A DNA stretch of 64,000 nucleotides, taken from the NCBI GenBank assembly GCA_015061055.1, contig SUXH01000008.1, positions 39,239-103,238 of the forward strand, given 5' to 3'. The position numbers and the translations under genes were made by a program. The notes beneath the pieces are model-generated. The model was not told the origin of the DNA and did not search any database. It saw nothing but the letters and a program-made list of their open reading frames with translations. Within the stretch, counting starts at the first letter, position 1; each line of letters starts with the position of its first letter. Below, piece after piece: positions 61,711 to 64,000 of the stretch. The DNA comes from Bacteroidales bacterium (GTDB taxonomy: Bacteria; Bacteroidota; Bacteroidia; Bacteroidales; Muribaculaceae).

Positions 61711-62607
61711 TCACAATTCGCCATATTTGGCTTTTCGGTATAATTGTGCCGAATTTATGATATTTTGCCATGCTATATATGCAGCAGGTGCTATTGAGAT
61801 TATAGGATTCAAATATGTAAGCGACACCCACAATGCTAAAATCGTATTTTTTTGCCCGAGTCCTTGTGCGCCTGCCACTTTATCATCAAAGTGTGTTCCA
61901 ATCTTCCTCCCACAATAAAATTGCAACACGCACACCATAAGCGATATCATCGCTAATGCTATCATAACTCCCAATTCTGCAATATGCTGTTTCATCACAA
62001 AACTTACAGCATTCCCGATTACGACAAACAAGGCTACTGCCCACAACCAAAACGAAACCGACTGATGTGAAGCAATGGTTTTATGTAATCTTGGAATAAA
62101 TCTACGCATCAGTAATGCCAACAAAAACGGAACTATAATCATTGGTACCACTTGTGTCCCTATTCTCATAAACGAATCGACAAAAGCAATATCACGCCCC
62201 ACCGAGATCCACGACAAATACATAGGAGCAGTGAGAGCAAACGCAATATTACTCAGCATTGAGTATGTTGCCATCATCGACACACTGCCTCCCAACATTC
62301 CCGTCACAACCGGAGCTGCTGTTGCCGTTGACATAAACACACACATAAATGCACCTTCAGCCACCACCTGATTAATCGGATACAGCAAATAATACACAGC
62401 CCAACAACCTATAAGTTGCACACACAGCAAGGTCCAGTGGAATTTTGTGATTTTAAGTTCCCTCACCTTCAACTTTGTGAATGTTATTGTGAGCATACAG
62501 AAAATCAAGAACGGCGACACCCATGCAATACTTTCCATATAATTATGAAATATCACACCACCCACCATTGATATGGGTAACATCCAAGTTTTTAGAAATT
62601 TCTTCAT
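61711..62607 (-). CDS. BASS-family sodium-dependent transporter
   Basis: This 298-residue polytopic protein (9-10 helices) has the bile acid:sodium symporter family motifs 'STATAAPVVTGMLGGSVSMMATYSMLSN' (about 93-120) and 'GLGQKNTILALWVSLTYLNP' (about 249-268), corresponding to the two crossing helices that bind sodium. Members transport bile acids, pantoate, pyruvate or other organic anions; the substrate cannot be told here. It lies 52 bp downstream of hisS on the same strand, but an intrinsic terminator separates them. Confidence 0.92.
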   Translation of the reverse strand: MKKFLKTWMLPISMVGGVIFHNYMESIAWVSPFLIFCMLTITFTKLKVRELKITKFHWTLLCVQLIGCWAVYYLLYPINQVVAEGAFMCVFMSTATAAPVVTGMLGGSVSMMATYSMLSNIAFALTAPMYLSWISVGRDIAFVDSFMRIGTQVVPMIIVPFLLALLMRRFIPRLHKTIASHQSVSFWLWAVALFVVIGNAVSFVMKQHIAELGVMIALAMISLMVCVLQFYCGRKIGTHFDDKVAGAQGLGQKNTILALWVSLTYLNPIISIAPAAYIAWQNIINSAQLYRKAKYGEL

Positions 62608-62613
62608 TTCAAC

Positions 62614-62642
62614 AAAAAAGTTCCCACATAATATGGGAACTT
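62614..62642 (-). terminator. Intrinsic terminator of hisS
   Basis: AAGTTCCCA (62618-62626) pairs with TGGGAACTT (62634-62642). On the minus strand a U-run (A-run 62614-62619) follows. It lies 18 bp after the hisS stop and 7 bp before the BASS transporter start. Confidence 0.88.
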
Positions 62643-62659
62643 AATATAAAGTATTGTTT

Positions 62660-64000
62660 TTATTTCAACTTTTCAATTACTGCACCTATTTCAAGCATTT
62701 TTTGCTCTCCGGTAGCCATATTTTTCAACGTTAGCTTTCCTTCATTCAATTCAGTTTCACCCACCATAGCTACAAACGGTACTGCTTTCCCATTTGCATA
62801 AGCCATTTGCTTCTTCATCTTGGATGCCTCTGGATAAAGTTCTGCCGACACGCCTTCTTTGCGCAATTGCATCACATACTTCAATGACTGCTTTGCTTCA
62901 GCTTCTCCAAAGTTCATAAATATCACCTTTGTTGTCGCACATGTATCTGCAGGATATAAATTGAGCATATTCAACACATCAAATATACGATCGGCACCAA
63001 AACTGATACCCACTCCACTCACGCCATCCATTCCAAACACACCTGTAAGATTGTCATATCTGCCTCCGCCGGTAATACTACCCATTTCCACGTCGTTGGC
63101 TTTCACCTCAAGAATAGAACCCGTATAATAGTTCAATCCTCGAGCAAGAGATACATCAAGCTCAAGTACCGAACGCAATCCCATTTCACGAGCATTCGAA
63201 ATCACATAACGCAACTCCTCGATACCCTTCATTCCCACTTCACTTTGAGCCAACAGACCTTCAAGGGTGGCAAGTTTCTCATCATTTGAACCACTTAGCT
63301 CAAGCAATGGACGCAAAGTTGCAATAGCCTCTTCATTCAACCCTTTTTCTCGCAGTTCAGCATTTACATTATCAATACCAATCTTGTCGATTTTATCAAT
63401 CGCTACAGTTATATCTATAATCTTTTCGGGTGCTCCTATCACTTCGGCTATACCACTAAGCACCTTTCGATTATTCAACTTAATAGTGATATTAATTCCA
63501 AAACGAGCAAACACCTCATCGATAAGCGAAATCAGTTCCACTTCGTTAACAAGTGAATCACTTCCTACGACATCGGCATCACATTGATAAAATTCGCGAT
63601 AACGTCCTTTCTGTGGACGATCGGCACGCCATACAGGTTGAATTTGATAGCGTTTGAAAGGGAATTGCAATTCATTGCGATGTTGTACCACATAACGCGC
63701 AAATGGCACAGTTAAGTCATAACGCAACCCCTTTTCGCACAACTTTGAAGTAAGATGTACACAATCTCTTGCAACAAGCATTTCATCACTTGCATCGCGC
63801 AAGAAATCGCCACTATTCAATATTTTAAACAACAATTTATCACCTTCCTCACCATATTTACCCATCAGTGTAGATAGATTTTCCATTGCCGGTGTTTCTA
63901 TCTGCTGAAAACCATATAGCAAGAACACGTCCTTGATTGTATTGAATATATAATTACGTTTCGCCATTTCTTCGGGCGAAAAATCTCTTGTTCCCTTTGG
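62660..64000 (-). CDS. hisS: Histidyl-tRNA synthetase, 5'-truncated by window edge
   Basis: A class II aminoacyl-tRNA synthetase charging tRNA-His. The frame continues to the window end past the Met at 63967. The extra 11 codons read [11 protein letters not shown], the classic HisS N-terminal motif, so the true start lies outside the window. Motif 2 ([22 protein letters not shown] region and '[29 protein letters not shown]') and the HisA-type signatures '[14 protein letters not shown]' and '[13 protein letters not shown]' are present. The C-terminal anticodon-binding domain is complete. An intrinsic terminator follows. Confidence 0.97.
   Translation of the reverse strand, partial: PKGTRDFSPEEMAKRNYIFNTIKDVFLLYGFQQIETPAMENLSTLMGKYGEEGDKLLFKILNSGDFLRDASDEMLVARDCVHLTSKLCEKGLRYDLTVPFARYVVQHRNELQFPFKRYQIQPVWRADRPQKGRYREFYQCDADVVGSDSLVNEVELISLIDEVFARFGINITIKLNNRKVLSGIAEVIGAPEKIIDITVAIDKIDKIGIDNVNAELREKGLNEEAIATLRPLLELSGSNDEKLATLEGLLAQSEVGMKGIEELRYVISNAREMGLRSVLELDVSLARGLNYYTGSILEVKANDVEMGSITGGGRYDNLTGVFGMDGVSGVGISFGADRIFDVLNMLNLYPADTCATTKVIFMNFGEAEAKQSLKYVMQLRKEGVSAELYPEASKMKKQMAYANGKAVPFVAMVGETELNEGKLTLKNMATGEQKMLEIGAVIEKLK

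Noticed and set aside
1..64000. CRISPR arrays, tRNA genes, insertion sequences, prophage
   Set aside because: I looked in the intergenic gaps and for transposase, integrase, Cas or phage proteins among the reading frames and saw none. A tRNA-scanning or repeat-finding program could still reveal a missed short element.

Overview
This 64 kb window is a chromosomal segment from a low-GC member of the Bacteroidota, most likely order Bacteroidales. Evidence for this: TAnnTTTG -7 boxes with a TTG -33 element exactly 20 bp upstream (five clear cases); a type IX secretion (T9SS) C-terminal sorting domain; a TPR hybrid two-component regulator with an AraC output domain; a TamL lipoprotein paired with TamB; a CdaA-type diadenylate cyclase next to folP; the rpmB-rpmG-DUF4295 ribosomal cluster; and a long PPi-dependent phosphofructokinase. 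I see no rRNA, tRNA, CRISPR array, insertion sequence or phage gene. Genus is not resolved.

Layout. (1) Positions 1-16568, minus strand: a six-gene envelope locus. From promoter to window edge it holds a 955-residue T9SS surface protein, a 14-bp perfect hairpin, a beta-barrel-like outer-membrane protein, a 2434-residue giant exported protein, a fibronectin-III-like exported protein and two lipoproteins, the last cut by the window edge. A TPR hybrid sensor/AraC regulator (16886-19696) diverges from it, with two copies of an operator-like sequence between them. I cannot assign this locus a known function; it is the best candidate here for an undescribed system. (2) 19791-27651, minus: VanZ-like protein, TamB, TamL and a doubtful small membrane ORF. 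(3) 27793-38437, plus: two sodium symporters flanking a lysine-rich small protein, folP-cdaA, a TonB-receptor-like barrel protein behind a G8 tract, a PAP2 phosphatase, DUF4491, a miniature T9SS-sorted protein, ilvE and an HD protein. (4) 38575-50743, minus: rpmB-rpmG-DUF4295 with a leader of about 300 nt, acyltransferase, cinA, tsaD, a DUF4421 protein, a second TamB, and an NAD synthetase whose glutaminase domain has lost two catalytic residues. (5) 50937-54270, plus: a periplasmic-binding/PAS sensor without an output domain, and a glycosyltransferase. (6) 54395-56077: a small lipoprotein, a frameshifted exported protein and a 575-bp gene-poor stretch holding a strongly structured element. 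(7) 56078-64000: pfp, an inactive M16 peptidase homologue with kdsB, an ECF sigma factor, a TSCPD protein with a Crp/Fnr regulator, a BASS transporter and a 5'-truncated hisS.

Together the window is dominated by envelope biogenesis (TamB/TamL, KDO activation, T9SS cargo, barrels, lipoproteins) with housekeeping genes between. All family assignments come from reading translated sequence and recalled family features; no database search was run.
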